Below the pieces are notes generated by a model that searched no databases, was not told the origin of the DNA, and was given only the letters and a program-made list of their open reading frames with translations. A stretch of DNA of 64,000 nucleotides from Heloderma charlesbogerti (taxonomy: Eukaryota > Chordata > Lepidosauria > Squamata > Helodermatidae), in contig JANEZZ010000734.1 of assembly GCA_026122225.1 (NCBI GenBank), forward strand, positions 372,001 through 436,000, given 5' to 3'. Positions 35,050-45,369 of this stretch are shown here, in pieces. Position 1 is the stretch's first letter, and each line of letters opens with the position of its first letter. A program made the translations under genes and the position numbers.

Positions 35050-35979
35050 TTTAAAAATCATTCTGAAAAAGCAGTAAGAAGACTCAGGCTAGACCTTACT
35101 GTGGACACACCGGGAAACTGTCCCCCTGCGTACGGTCAGACCTGCAACTGGAGAATTGAAGAAGGGGACTAGATCCTACTGCAGCTTGCCAGGTGAATAG
35201 CTGCCCAGCGTACGGTCAGATCCCAAAGAAGATCAAACATGCGTGTTGTAGTGTTAGTAGTGTTGCATTGTGTTTCCTTAATAAGGTGCAAAAAGGGGGG
35301 CCAGCCCCTGAAAGAAAAAGTTTGTCTCAGTGATTTGCTGATAATTACTGGCTTCACCTGGCTAACATCACGAGAGTAAAACATTTTTGTTTGCCAAAAG
35401 GTATACCTGCAAACAGGCTTATTAGCTCTTGCTTAATACCTGTCTGTAGACATCCTGGAAAATTCAAAAGATACCATGTTAAGAGTTTGGCCTTAGCAAT
35501 GTCACTGGTTAAGGTTCCAGGTTTAGCCTTGGCTAATGGTCTAAAGATCAACCTCACGAGCATTGTCATTGTTAAATAAAGAGTTGCGTGATCTAAGAGG
35601 TGCAGTTCTAGAAAACAGAGCTGGTATAGATTACCTCTTCCTTCTTCATCATTTAAATTGTGAGACACACCAAAAGCTCTGTTGTTTTAACTTAACTGAT
35701 AATGGCAATGCTGTAGATGAACAGATCAACAAGCTGCACAATATAGTAGCTAACAAAACAATAAGACAAAACAATTAGCTCAATTAGTTGACCCCTTGGC
35801 TTCCAGATCTTAGCTGGCTTAAAGCATTGTTCATCCTAATTCTACCAGTGTTGTTCATAGAGATACTGTTATGTCTCTGCGTTCCTTGTCTTATGCGCTG
35901 TTTAACCAATCTGTTTTATGTCTCAGCTAGTAAAACTGCTGCCCTCTACGCTCTAATAGCCCAACAAAAGGCTAAGTAA
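35050..35979 (+). pseudogene. env remnant (surface part decayed; transmembrane subunit partly readable)
   Basis: The first third holds no clear frame. From 35563 an open stretch carries the transmembrane-subunit signature: ELRDLRGAVLENRAGI upstream of CETHQKLCC, the CX6CC motif of gamma-type env proteins. A stop at about 35776 is followed, in the same region, by a hydrophobic anchor (LFILILPVLFIEILL, 35788-35979) and a short tail. The stops mean no fusion protein can be made from this copy. Confidence 0.7.
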
Positions 35980-36046
35980 TATGTATGTCACAAAAAGCTT
36001 TGTATGGTTATCAAAAATGCTATAATTGTAATAAAATTATGCATTT

Positions 36047-36056
36047 AAGGGGGGAA
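36047..36056 (+). promoter_or_regulatory. Polypurine tract
   Basis: AAGGGGGGAA directly precedes the 3' LTR, the normal place and composition for the plus-strand primer. Confidence 0.8.
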
Positions 36057-36497
36057 TGTAGCAGCCATATCGGGGGTCAGACTAAGTAGCCTCATGCAGT
36101 CTCATGCTTCATGTTCTTGCTGAGCTCTTTCTCCCTTGAATATATTGTTGTAAGCTGATGAGACACAGGAATTCCTTATCTTGTCAAAGGTCATACAATT
36201 GTATATCTTGTTCTCTGCTGTTCTCTTCTGTTCTCTCCTTATCATGGCTACCCTATAACCCAGTTCTTGTATTATAAACAATAGTGCTAAGAGAAGAAAT
36301 GTTGAGGATTGCAACCCCATGCGGGAGGGGGAGGAGGAGCCATTTCATATGTGTCACAATGTCTATAAAACCAATGTGCTAATGTAAATCGGGGCTTCTG
36401 GCTCTTTGGAAACGATTCCAGCCTTAAGCCCGCGCGTTAAATAAAGAATCTCTTTTTCCTTCACTCCGTGGTCTCTCTGACTCTGGGTTCTGCAACA
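36057..36497 (+). repeat. 3' LTR of the ERV
   Basis: It is 441 bp and base for base the same as 30422-30862 on visual comparison, including TATAAAA at 36364 and AATAAA at 36440. It is followed by the ATGT duplication and then CR1. Confidence 0.9.
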
Positions 36498-37061
36498 ATG
36501 TTATATATTTTTGTTAGAAGATCAGTAATTTTACACTTGAGTTCGTTAAGCACTTTAGGATGGATACCATCTGGACTTGATGATTTATTAGCTTTCAGTT
36601 TGTTGATAGTTTCAAGAACTTTATCTTTTGTCACCACTGTTTACCTCATTCCCTTCCTGAAAACATCCCTTCAGGCACAAATAACTGTCCTACATCTTCT
36701 TCAGTGAAGAGAGATGAAAATAATTCATTCAGCTTCCCTGCAATCTCCTTATCCTCCTTTAGTACTCCTTCAAGTTCATTGCCATCCAACGGTCCAACTG
36801 CCTCCCTAGCTGGTTACCTACTTCGGATATATTTAAAGAATTATGTATAGTGGGTCTTGATTCTCCATATGCTCCTCAAAAAAAATTTTTTTTGCATCCT
36901 TTGTCTGCTTTCATCTCATTTGTTCAAGCTTGTGCTCCCTTTCGTTTTCCTCATTTGGGCAAGGCTTCAGTTTTCTGAATAAAGCCTTCTTTTCTCTAAT
37001 GGCTACCTTGACCCTGCTCGTTAACCACGCTGCTGACCTCTTGGACTTGGTGCTACTTTTG

Positions 37062-37367
37062 CTAACCTCTGGAATACATTCTAGGTGAGCTTCTGTTATT
37101 ACCGTTTTGAGTAACCTGCAAGCATTTTGGGAGAGATTTAACCCTCCTGACTCCCCCTTTCAAAGCCTCAAATGTGAGTACATTAATTTTGTCAAATGTG
37201 ACTGTGTTGTACATCCTTGGCAGTTTTCTATTTAAATATATATTAAATTTGATAATATTGTGGTCACTGTTTCCAGTTGGTTTGACAGCACTCACATTTT
37301 GCAATAGGTCCTGGGCAGCACCAGTTAGGATGGAATCCAGGGTCAGTTCTAGGGCACAGTACTTCAT
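37062..37367 (-). pseudogene. CR1 ORF2 endonuclease-end fragment
   Basis: The minus-strand open stretch has LELTLDSILTGAAQDLL, GNSDHNIIKFNI (the SDH box) and LTFEALKGGV. It continues the CR1 copy on the far side of the provirus. Confidence 0.75.
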
Positions 37368-37500
37368 CTCAGCCTGGGTACTCTCTTTGTCTCAGTACTA
37401 GAACTACATTTTCCTCTTTTTCCATCCTGTGAAAATTTCAGCTTGAAGAGTTTGTGTAAGCCCTCCTGTGATAACATTCCTATGACCAAGCAGATCAGTA

Positions 37501-38528
37501 GTAGGGTTCTATTTAAAGAAGAGACTGTACACATTTATATTTGTAAAAAAGAAGAATAAAATAATCAATGACAAAGTTGTTAGTGCTTTTTTATATTATT
37601 TTAAATTGCTTTAGCTGTTATAAATTGCCTTGAGGAACTGATATTAGGAGGGCAAGGCAGGAATGTGAAAAAAATAAAAATATATCTGGTAACTCCACAC
37701 TGTAGTTCTTCTCTCAAGCCAGCCTCACAGAAATAACCAGCTGCTGCTAAATGTACTGTATAGACTGCATAGAAACCTTACCACTAGTAAAGAATATGCA
37801 GAGCCCCTCTATACACTAATGGGTGTCACCAGAAAGGGAAAAGGCAGGCTGTAGTGCAGCGGGAGTGTCTCTGAGCATGGTCGGTCGGTCTGTCTGTCTG
37901 TCTGTCTTTTTAAATGGTTCTCATAGTGACATACATATGGAAAATACATTTTATTAGAATGTGTCATAGCTGTGGCTTACTCAATACATGGACTGGATCT
38001 ACCAGAAATCTTAGTTTCAGTGCCTAAGAGATTTTTAAACAACTTTCCTGTTATTGAATGCGTAAGCTCTTGGGCATGCCTAGAGGTGCTAATATTTTAT
38101 ATCTGTACTGTGGAGTACATGGTCAGATAACAGCTTCTGTAGCTGCTGGGCTTCTAGTGCTATTTGCTCCCAACATATCATATAGCAGTTTATATGCTTC
38201 AACTGGGAGAAAGTTCAAGATCAACTTATGTAGGTAAATAAAAGTAACCATAATACGTACCTAGTTCAGTCTATTGAAATGTTACTGGTGTAAACTGCCT
38301 TGGGGACTCTTCTTAGGGCCCAAAGGTGGTATAAATATGTTTTTATAAATATAAATAAAATATCTCTTTATATATGCCTGCCAGAACTGTGAATGAACTG
38401 CATAGTTTTGTGTCATTGGAACTCCCATCCTTATTATTCAATGTAATATGACTTGGATAACATTTTAGGGCTTCCTCTTATTATTTCTCTTATTCCTCTG
38501 CCACCCTTAGTATGTGATATGACTTGGA
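37501..38528 (+). other. KCNK2 intron 2 with two LINE/SINE 3' tails
   Basis: Short plus-strand tails occur at about 37590-37685 (AAATTGCCTTGAGG...AATAAAAA) and 38275-38365 (TGTAAACTGCCTTGGGGA...AATAAAAT). A (TGTC)n tract lies near 37887-37910. No exon is seen. Confidence 0.55.
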
Positions 38529-39397
38529 TAGGGATGTACGAAAGTCACTTACCTTTCCGTGGATTATGTTCATGGTGGGAGGGGAGGCATTCTGTCCCTC
38601 CCCCCGGAATCCTCGACGGGGGGGAGGCAATCTATTCCTCCCCCCCGGAATCCTCGACGGCCGGCTGTGCTCCGCGGTGGCTCCACAGAGCAGCCGGCCA
38701 GGCCCAGGCCAGAGCTGTCTGCAGCCAGATTTCCAGCCATGGAGGGCTCTGGGTAAAACAAAAAACAAAAAAACCTGCGTACACAAATGGCGGTGGCTAT
38801 GGCCGCCGCCATTTGGTTCCTTATTTTTCGCCATCTTAGTCTACATAAATATTTACGTAGACTATTACGGCAAAAATAAAGGGGAACGCAAATAGCGTAG
38901 CGGGCGCTATTTGCGTCCCTTTTTGATTCGCCGTTTTAGCCTACTTAAATATTTATGTAGGCTAAAACGGCGAATCAAAAAGGGACGCAAATAGTGCCTG
39001 CTATGCTATTTGTGTTCCCCTTTATTTTCGCCGTAATAGTCTACATAAATATTTACGTAGACTAAGATGGCGAAAAGTAAGGAATGGAAATGGTGGCGGC
39101 CATAGCTGCTGCCATTTGCATATGTGTTTGTTTTTTTTAACCCAGCCATGCTAGGCTACATAAATCTTTATGTAGCCTATCACGTATCTGTAAACAAACA
39201 AACAAAAACATACCTCCAAAGACCTGCCGCCACCGCCGCTGGAGCTGCCACTGCCCGGAACATCCGCCTCAGGTAAGTCTCATCCCAGGGGGGATCCGCG
39301 GGGGGGTGGCAGGCCGTTCCACCACAGATTTCGGGGGGCCGAATGCACTGGCATTCAGCCTCACTGAGATCTATGGCGGAATTCTCTGACATCCCTA
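38529..39397 (-). mobile_element. hAT-like element with a nested palindrome
   Basis: It is 869 bp, with ends TAGGGATGT and ACATCCCTA and a perfect 8-bp duplication GACTTGGA (38521-38528 and 39398-39405). It is inverted relative to the copy at 888. From 38784 to 39118 the order is a-b-c-D-c'-b'-a' around a centre at about 38951. a is an AAATGGCGGY hairpin (38784-38816). b is a 28-bp palindrome starting TAGTCTACATAAATA (38837-38864). c is an ACGCAAATAGCG hairpin (38886-38916). D is a palindrome centred on TTAGCCTAC/GTAGGCTAA. The right half repeats these in inverse order (b' at 39037-39064). A further TAGGCTAC hairpin lies at 39148-39184. No transposase. Confidence 0.9.
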
Positions 39398-39405
39398 GAC
39401 TTGGA

Positions 39406-40830
39406 TATATTAGTAGCTCCATAACATTTGCTCACTTTAAATCATAAATGATGACATATAAAACAAAAGTCAAACAGGTCCACTATTTATGCTATCTTGT
39501 GAGCCAGTATGAAATTAACCGGTTTGTTATTCATACAGTGGATAAAATTGCATGAAACATGGATACGCTTGTATGTGTCTAACCATGGGATATCAAAATT
39601 AATGTACTCAAGCTACGGTTTGTTGGAAAGGTAAAAGAGTATCCTACAATTGTCTAATACCCTTTAGGTGCATATCTGGATCAGGTAATATGTCATGTGC
39701 AGTAAACTGTATAAAAATGAGGAAAGTTTTAACTTTTTTTCTTGATATATGGCTTGTAGTACGAAAAAGGTAACAGATAAGGTCATTATTACAATTAGTT
39801 ATTTGTAAGAGAATTAGCTTTTCAATGCAGTTTTAAAATTTTAAATCAGAGCTTTGTTCACATTCTACAGCTTAAATGAAAAAAGTTAGAAAAAGATGGC
39901 TTCGGCCATCTTGATGACATCATAAAAAGCTGAAGCAACCAGTCAGAATGGGCTATTACATGAAAATACAATCTAGAGATATACACTTTTTAAAAAGTCA
40001 TAATTAAATTTTGCCAGTTGCCACCATACATGATACCAATATATCAATTTGGCCCATGGACTAACACCTAAGACTAAGACCCATTGAAGTCTATGGGACC
40101 TACATCTGAGTACACATGTGTAGAATTTCACTATTACTTAGTTTAGCTGTCACAAAAGAAGTAGAAATTCCTTTTAACTATTACCTGTATTACACAGTTG
40201 GTCATGTTTAGAAGAAGACAGGTAATGATTTCATAGTTATTAAATCTCAATATGTTATTCAGAATATAGAATATTTAGGCATTAGTGTGCATAATAGCAG
40301 TGCAATTAAAGCTGTTCTTTATTACACTTTTTCAACTGCATGATGGTTCTTTTGGACAAATTAGATAGCATGTATTTTTTATTTTACCAGAAAACTTAAG
40401 CAACTGCATCCATTGTTATTAGTGTTTATGTTTTCTCTGGAAATATACAGTTTGTGATCAGGGGGTAGGGGTGACCTCATACATAAAACCAATAGATTTT
40501 TAGTGACTGACTTCAATGCACGTTTTGTTTTATTCATAGTAATCATGGACCCAGTACATAAACAAAATTTAATATGTAGGATCTCATTGATTTTATTGGA
40601 CTTTTCACAATTGGAACCCATGATGTCAGGATTTTTATCCATGGGGTCATTATTGGACCAGGGCTTATTAAAGCTGAACTCTACAATGTGTTTTTTGGTG
40701 CCAAGATTCCAAATATTAATATGTTTCATGGAAGACAATTTCCCATCCAATGGGAGTGTCTTTTACAGATACTTCTATTTTTAGTCTACACCTCTGTACA
40801 GAACAGACTATTTCATCTTCAGGTCAAATA
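39406..40830 (+). other. KCNK2 intron 2, AT-rich, no gene
   Basis: No supported exon. A MITE relic with CCCATTGAAGTCTATGGGACC is seen near 40079; nothing else is bounded. Confidence 0.45.
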
Positions 40831-41003
40831 TAAGAACATAAGAAGAGCTGTGCTGGATCAGATCAAGGTCTATCTAGTCCAGCATTCTGTTCACCAGCTA
40901 CCCACAGAAAACCCACAACCCGCAGGACATGAGTGCAACAGCACCCTCCCTCACCCACAAAATCCAGCACATAGTTTTACAACTATGTTTATGTGCTCTG
41001 GTC
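40831..41003 (-). mobile_element. CR1 3'-end fragment
   Basis: It starts TAAGAACATAAGAAGAGC and continues GCTGGATCAGATCAAGG, CTATCTAGTCCAGCATTCTG. This is the inverted CR1 3' end also seen at 27376. Confidence 0.82.
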
Positions 41004-41397
41004 ACTTGACACCTAGGACATGGAATCACTAGTTTATGTGCCTAGTTTCAGCTGGGATTGCCAGTATATAGCTTCAGTACTGGCTTCCACTTCTGGATAA
41101 TGAATCTCCCACATATAGATAGCTATATCTAAACAGTAGATTGTATCCAATGGTATCCTGCTGACAAAAGGCTCTTTGATCCAGCAGAGGCTTCCATCAG
41201 TGGCAATTTTTGCAAATTCCACCAGGGAGGTGACTTTTGCAATTTCCCTCTTGCCCCCTGCAGCCCCCTGTATACCTCCCATGGTGTTCTGAAGATCCTC
41301 CAACCTTTTGGAGAAGATTTAGGGCTCAGAGGGGAAGGCATAAAATTGCCTTCCAACCCATTCCAGTGACAGAAGCTTTCACTGGGTCAAAGAGCCT

Positions 41398-41586
41398 GTA
41401 GGTTAGTGATAGAGTGCAAAGTTTGCATGCAGAAGGTACCAGGTTCGATCCCTGGCATCTCCAGGTAGGGTTGGAAAAACTACTGCCTGAACCCCTGGAA
41501 AGCTGTTGCCATTCAGTGTCAACAGTACTCGGCTAGATGGACCAATGGTCTGATTCAGTGTGAGGCAGCTTCCTGTGTTCCTATGT
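41398..41586 (+). mobile_element. tRNA-Ala-derived SINE
   Basis: The head GTAGGTTAGTGATAGAGTG...TTTGCATGCAGAAGGTACC and GGTTCGATCCCTGGCATCTCC is close to tRNA-Ala(TGC) with A and B boxes. The body is GGAAAGCTGTTGCCA and the end is GAGGCAGCTTCCTGTGTTCC. A second copy is at 61743. Confidence 0.8.
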
Positions 41587-41587
41587 T

Positions 41588-42003
41588 TCATTACATTTAT
41601 ATCATTGCTATACTGCCCAATAGCGAAAGATCTCTGGGCAGTTCACAAAAATTACTCCCCACAAATACAAGACAATAAAAACATAATATAAAATCTTTAA
41701 TGTTCAAAATTTAAAAACAATATAAATAGCTAAAAAACAGTTACAATAAGATTCCTGGATCTAATAAGACAACTGACATAAATGCCCTACTATATGCTGT
41801 CAAATGCCTGGGGGTAGAGGAAAGTCTTAACTTGGCACCGAAAAGATGACAATACTGGGTAGACTTCACTGGGAAGAGCATTTCATAATCAGGGCAGCCA
41901 CCAAAAAAGCCTTCTTGCTTGTTGCCATCTTTATTGCTGTGGGGTGCCTTGGGAGGGCTTCTGCCCTGAAAGGCGGCCAAGAAATATTTTAAATAAATAA
42001 ATA
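41588..42003 (-). mobile_element. L2 3' fragment (minus) plus a short LINE tail (plus)
   Basis: Positions 41588 to about 41935 match the 3' part of the L2 at 29400-29760 (TACTGCCCAATAGCGAAAGATCTCTGGGCAGTTCAC, then TGGCACCGAAAAG). Positions 41936-42003 carry GTGCCTTGGGAGGGCTTC...AAATAAATAAATAAAT, a tail in the opposite sense. Confidence 0.7.
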
Positions 42004-42758
42004 AATCTTCAGAGCCTCTCTCATGAGCAGAGAGACACCACTGGATACAACCCATTGTACTTGGGTTACGACTGGTCTACCTTGCAACTTTGCACTTTTT
42101 AAAGAGCAGTATGCCTGTGTTCAAAGTGCCTTTCCTTAACCTCTACAACTATAGCCACAGGTTAAAGCTTACCATACCATCATTGTATACATTCAAAATG
42201 TGGTTAATTAAAACGGGGGAAAGGAAACAAGCTACTATGCTGATAGACTTCTCAGCTTCTGCTTTAAAGTAGCTGTCACTTTGTATAATAGGCAGTGAAT
42301 GTCCAGGTGATGGTTCTCAATTAGAAATGGAGAGAATAATCAGGAAAGCAGTTAAAGCATCTGCTTTTATATTCTACCAGGAATCAGATCTTTGTAAAGT
42401 CTACAGAAGATGATGAGATTATCTGCTTTCTAGCAGCAGCAATTGCTGTATTGAACCCCTAATGACTTAACAGTGTAACTCTTGAGCTCTTGCCGGTATA
42501 AAACAGAAAGGGTAACTAAGAACTGCGGAAATGAGTAATATTTTGCATTTCATTAATACTATAGGCTTAGGTCAGGTGCTGCTGAAGTTGAACTCAGTTT
42601 CAGAACTTCACAAAACATTTGTGTTGCCTTATTTTATTTTATTTAAATCGGCTGATGTCTGATAAGTTACTTTCGTTTCACAGATGTACAGAACACTATA
42701 TTATAACAGTGTTGTTTATATTTCCCAAATGTTGACAAATATCTCTTTAAACTTGCAG
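42004..42758 (+). other. KCNK2: KCNK2 intron 2, final part
   Basis: No repeat is recognised. It ends with the acceptor CTTTAAACTTGCAG at 42758. Confidence 0.5.
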
Positions 42759-42876
42759 CAAGTAGTGGCAGCAATAAATGCAGGAGTCAATCCAAAAGGA
42801 AATGCACCTATTCAAGTCAGTCATTGGGATTTGGGAAGTTCCTTCTTCTTTGCTGGCACTGTTATTACCACCATAG
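42759..42876 (+). CDS. KCNK2: KCNK2 (TREK-1) exon 3: cap end and first pore helix
   Basis: The exon encodes residues 105-144 of the MAAPDLLDP form, starting QVVAAINAG and ending [14 protein letters not shown]. The acceptor TTGCAG and donor G|GTAGGA are good; length is 118 bp (39 codons plus one base), so the intron splits the Gly144 codon inside the TIGFG selectivity filter. It contains the second cap helix, His126 (VSHWD), the extracellular proton sensor known from TREK-1, and pore helix 1. Where mammals have the sequon NTS at 119, this sequence reads NAP, so that N-glycosylation site is missing. Frame and phase follow on exactly from exon 2 (Q104|Q105). The next exon, with FGN and TM2, lies beyond 64000. 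Confidence 0.95.
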
Positions 42877-43391
42877 GTAGGACACAATTTATTATTCTGT
42901 TTTGAACAGTGTATTACATAGAACAAATTTAGCTTAAAATATATGCTTATATTCTTATTTAGCAAATTTTGTTTATTTTAATATTAGTTTTTATATTTTA
43001 AGTATGGAGATGTTGGTAAAATATTTGTTCATAGACATAATATTTACATTTATAAGAATTGGTAATAGTATAAAAACTTCAGTGGAAAGTAGATTTACAT
43101 CATGTTGAAGGTGGTAATTTAATTTCATGCGAATTGGAATATTCATGCTTTAAAACAATTTGTACTTTAAATTGTTGATGTAGGTCTCTAAAGTGACGTT
43201 CTTAATTCCATCCAGCTATTCTTATACATTTTAGGTGAGGTCTCAATATTCTGAGGAGTCAGTTTCAGAGATATTTTTTTTTAACCTGCAACAGATAAAT
43301 ACAGATCTAATTACATTGAATTTTATTAGGTTTCTGATCACACGCAACAACTCATGACCAAAATTCTCTTTAACGCTGTATGTTGCGCATC
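42877..43391 (+). other. KCNK2: KCNK2 intron 3, first part
   Basis: The donor GTAGGACAC is at 42877. The sequence is AT-rich without a recognisable feature. The intron continues beyond the right edge of the window (more than 21 kb). Confidence 0.6.

Positions 43392-43427
<36 letters not shown>
43392..43427. repeat. (ATT)n microsatellite
   Basis: About 11 uninterrupted ATT units lie next to the SINE tail that follows. Confidence 0.9.
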
Positions 43428-43431
43428 CGTT

Positions 43432-43663
43432 GTTATTTACATTTATATATTGTCTTTATTTCGTCTTGCAAGGAACCCAAGGCAGCAGACATAGTCCTCC
43501 CCATCTCTATTTTATCCTCACAATAAACCCTGTGAGGTACAGTAGGCTGAGAGTCGGTGACTGGCCGAAAGTCACCCAGGGAGCTTCATGGCCAAGTGGG
43601 GACTAGAATCCAGATCGTCTTAGTCCCAGTCCAACATTCTAACACCTGCACCGCACTGGCTCT
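43432..43663 (-). mobile_element. tRNA-derived SINE with MIR-like 3' half
   Basis: The inverted copy has a tail in ATTTACATTTATATATTG, then CTTGCAAGGAACCCAAGG, CTCACAATAAACCCTGTGAGG, GGTGACTGGCCGAAAGTCACCC, and ends CCGCACTGGCTCTC at the tRNA head. Confidence 0.82.
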
Positions 43664-44191
43664 CTTTAATGCAGATACTACATGGACAGTTGCACCATAC
43701 GAAAGTAGACATTTCAAACATGTTTGAAACACAGGTCTCCTCCGGTCACACACAAAGAGAAATGGGGTTTGACAGCAAAGGGTGAGGATGAGTGCAGAAC
43801 CCTTTCCTTCCTACAGTCTATCACCCTGCAGTCTCTTCTCTCAAGTATTGCCCCCTTCAGCCATTCTAGAAGTTAGGTTTATGTATGTTGCTCGCCCATC
43901 CTATTGTAAAGTAAGTTTTTTGCCTGTTCATACCAAACACTTAAGAAGCCCCAAGAGGCTTTTCAACTGTTTGATATAAACACTTGAAAATCCCACGCTA
44001 GCCACCATTACCCCTTCCCTGTTATGCCCTTTCCTTTTCCAAAGCCAAAAAAGCATTACCTTGGGGAAGGAGAAGGGGATAACAGGTGGCATCCACACAG
44101 GAGAGGCCCCACCCCATGATCCCCCATGGGAAATTATGCTCTGAACATCATTTCCAGCTGAGGAGGAAGCCATACCAGGTCTTCCACATAG
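43664..44191 (+). other. KCNK2 intron 3, unassigned
   Basis: No gene. A few short inverted strings (GACATTTCAAACATGTTTGAAAC near 43708) but no bounded element. Confidence 0.4.
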
Positions 44192-44194
44192 ATG

Positions 44195-44328
44195 GGGTAG
44201 TATCCAGTGTTAGTCCTACTTAGAGTAGACCTATTGAAATGAATAAGACATAGGTTAGTCATGACTAATGTAAATTCTGTTCATTTCAATGGGTCTACTC
44301 TAAGCAGGACCAACATTGGATACTACCC
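44195..44328. mobile_element. Palindromic MITE, PIF/Harbinger-like
   Basis: It is 134 bp with arms GGGTAGTATCCAGTGTTAGT and, inverted, CCAACATTGGATACTACCC. Both arms also contain the AGAGTAGACC/GGTCTACTCT pair. ATG flanks both sides (44192-44194 and 44329-44331). Confidence 0.72.
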
Positions 44329-44738
44329 ATGGAAGCCCTCTATCACCTGCGACATTGTCCCCAGTCTAAAGCTTTTTGAGGAGAAGAGAGAGGGTGAACT
44401 AACAAAGAAGTGGGGTGCAAGCCCATTCTCCCAATCTTTCTGGTGTTCTGCCTTGCAGAGGAGGCCGTAGGATTGAGCTACAAGCTAAAGACAACTTTAC
44501 CCCAAAATGTTTTGCAGTGGACTATGCTTATGTATAAATGATCTTTTGTGCTGCTGTGTTTTAATTCATGTGATAGACAATAACAGTACAGATTGTGATA
44601 AAGATGATTGAGAAGGAATTAATGGGAATGAAGCACAACAAGGAGATGTCAGTGTGTGGAATTTTTAGTTCTGTTGAAGTTTTATCATCATCATCATCAT
44701 CATATCATCTTGTTTGAGCATGAGATTTAAGTGACTTA

Positions 44739-44857
44739 GGGTGCAATTGTATGCATGTTTAGACAGAAAAAAGCCCTACAACTCCCAGGATTCCCCAGCC
44801 AGCCACATTGGGAGTTGTAGGATTTTTTTCTGTCTAAACATGTATAGGATTGCACCC
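44739..44857. mobile_element. Palindromic MITE, PIF/Harbinger-like
   Basis: The inverted ends are GGGTGCAATTGTATGCATG and CATGTATAGGATTGCACCC. The hairpin interior (TTTAGACAGAAAAAA, CCTACAACTCCCA) pairs with the right half. The 3-bp flank is TTA (44736-44738 and 44858-44860). The same hairpin is at 16448. Confidence 0.78.
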
Positions 44858-44860
44858 TTA

Positions 44861-45369
44861 GAGAGCAAACCTATGGTCCCTAGAAAGTGTCTGCGGGGCC
44901 ATAGCATAGTTTGGATTACTGGATCTGAGATTGGAGACAGCACTCTGACTTCAAACCCAGGAGTCTGAGCTCCCCTCTCCCTCACCACCGGCACAGAGAG
45001 AACCGTGCTGGCTGCCTCTCCAAGCTCACAAAAGAGACCTTGGAGAGGAGGGAAAGGGGGGTGCTGGTGAGTGGGGAGGGGAGGATACTGGGGCGGCCAG
45101 ATAATGAACAATCCTCCAGCTGCCCCAGCCTCCTTGTCTCCTGCTCCCCAATGCCTCAGCTAGATGGGCAAAAATGCCCATCTAGCTAAAATGCATAGTG
45201 ATGGGAGTGTGGAGGCAACAATTGCCTCCTTCTCCTCCTGCAATGCATAGGATGGCCATCACCTCTGACTTCAGAGGCTGATGGGCATCCAGGTAGTATT
45301 GCACCCTTGTAATTGTTTCATAGTGGGGCAGTTTGGGCTGAAGTTAAGAAACTTGTTTGGATTGTTAAA
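44861..45369 (+). other. KCNK2 intron 3, unassigned
   Basis: GC-richer stretch with a short hairpin (AGCTAGATGGGC/GCCCATCTAGCT near 45156-45186). No gene. Confidence 0.4.

Larger units (their letters stand above)
30422..36497 (+). mobile_element. Endogenous retrovirus (gamma-type), defective, with two identical LTRs
   Basis: The provirus is 6076 bp, flanked by the 4-bp duplication ATGT (30418-30421 and 36498-36501), which fits class I (gamma-like) ERVs. Order: 5' LTR, tRNA-His primer site, a long leader with a gag start, fragments of gag, protease and the end of integrase, decayed env, polypurine tract, 3' LTR. The RT/RNase H region and most of integrase are absent, and all coding parts carry stops. 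Yet the two 441-bp LTRs show no difference by eye. It is inserted in CR1, sense to KCNK2, in intron 2. Confidence 0.88.
27376..37500 (-). mobile_element. CR1 LINE, split by three later insertions
   Basis: On the minus strand this is one long CR1 copy. The 3' end is at 27376 (TAAGAACATAGGAAG) and ORF2 sequence reaches about 37500. The pieces are 27376-27542, 28090-29385, 30333-30421 and 36498-37500. The interruptions are a solo LTR (27543-28089), an L2 fragment (29386-30332) and a provirus (30422-36497). Each carries a target duplication, and removing them restores continuous CR1 order. Protein signatures include the RT C-terminus (28376-28651) and GNSDHNIIKF of the endonuclease end (37062-37367). 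Stops and frameshifts are frequent. Confidence 0.85.

Noticed and set aside
42684..42905. A 73-codon open frame taken as a complete small protein
   Set aside because: It reads through the intron acceptor and donor around KCNK2 exon 3. Only 42759-42876 is coding.
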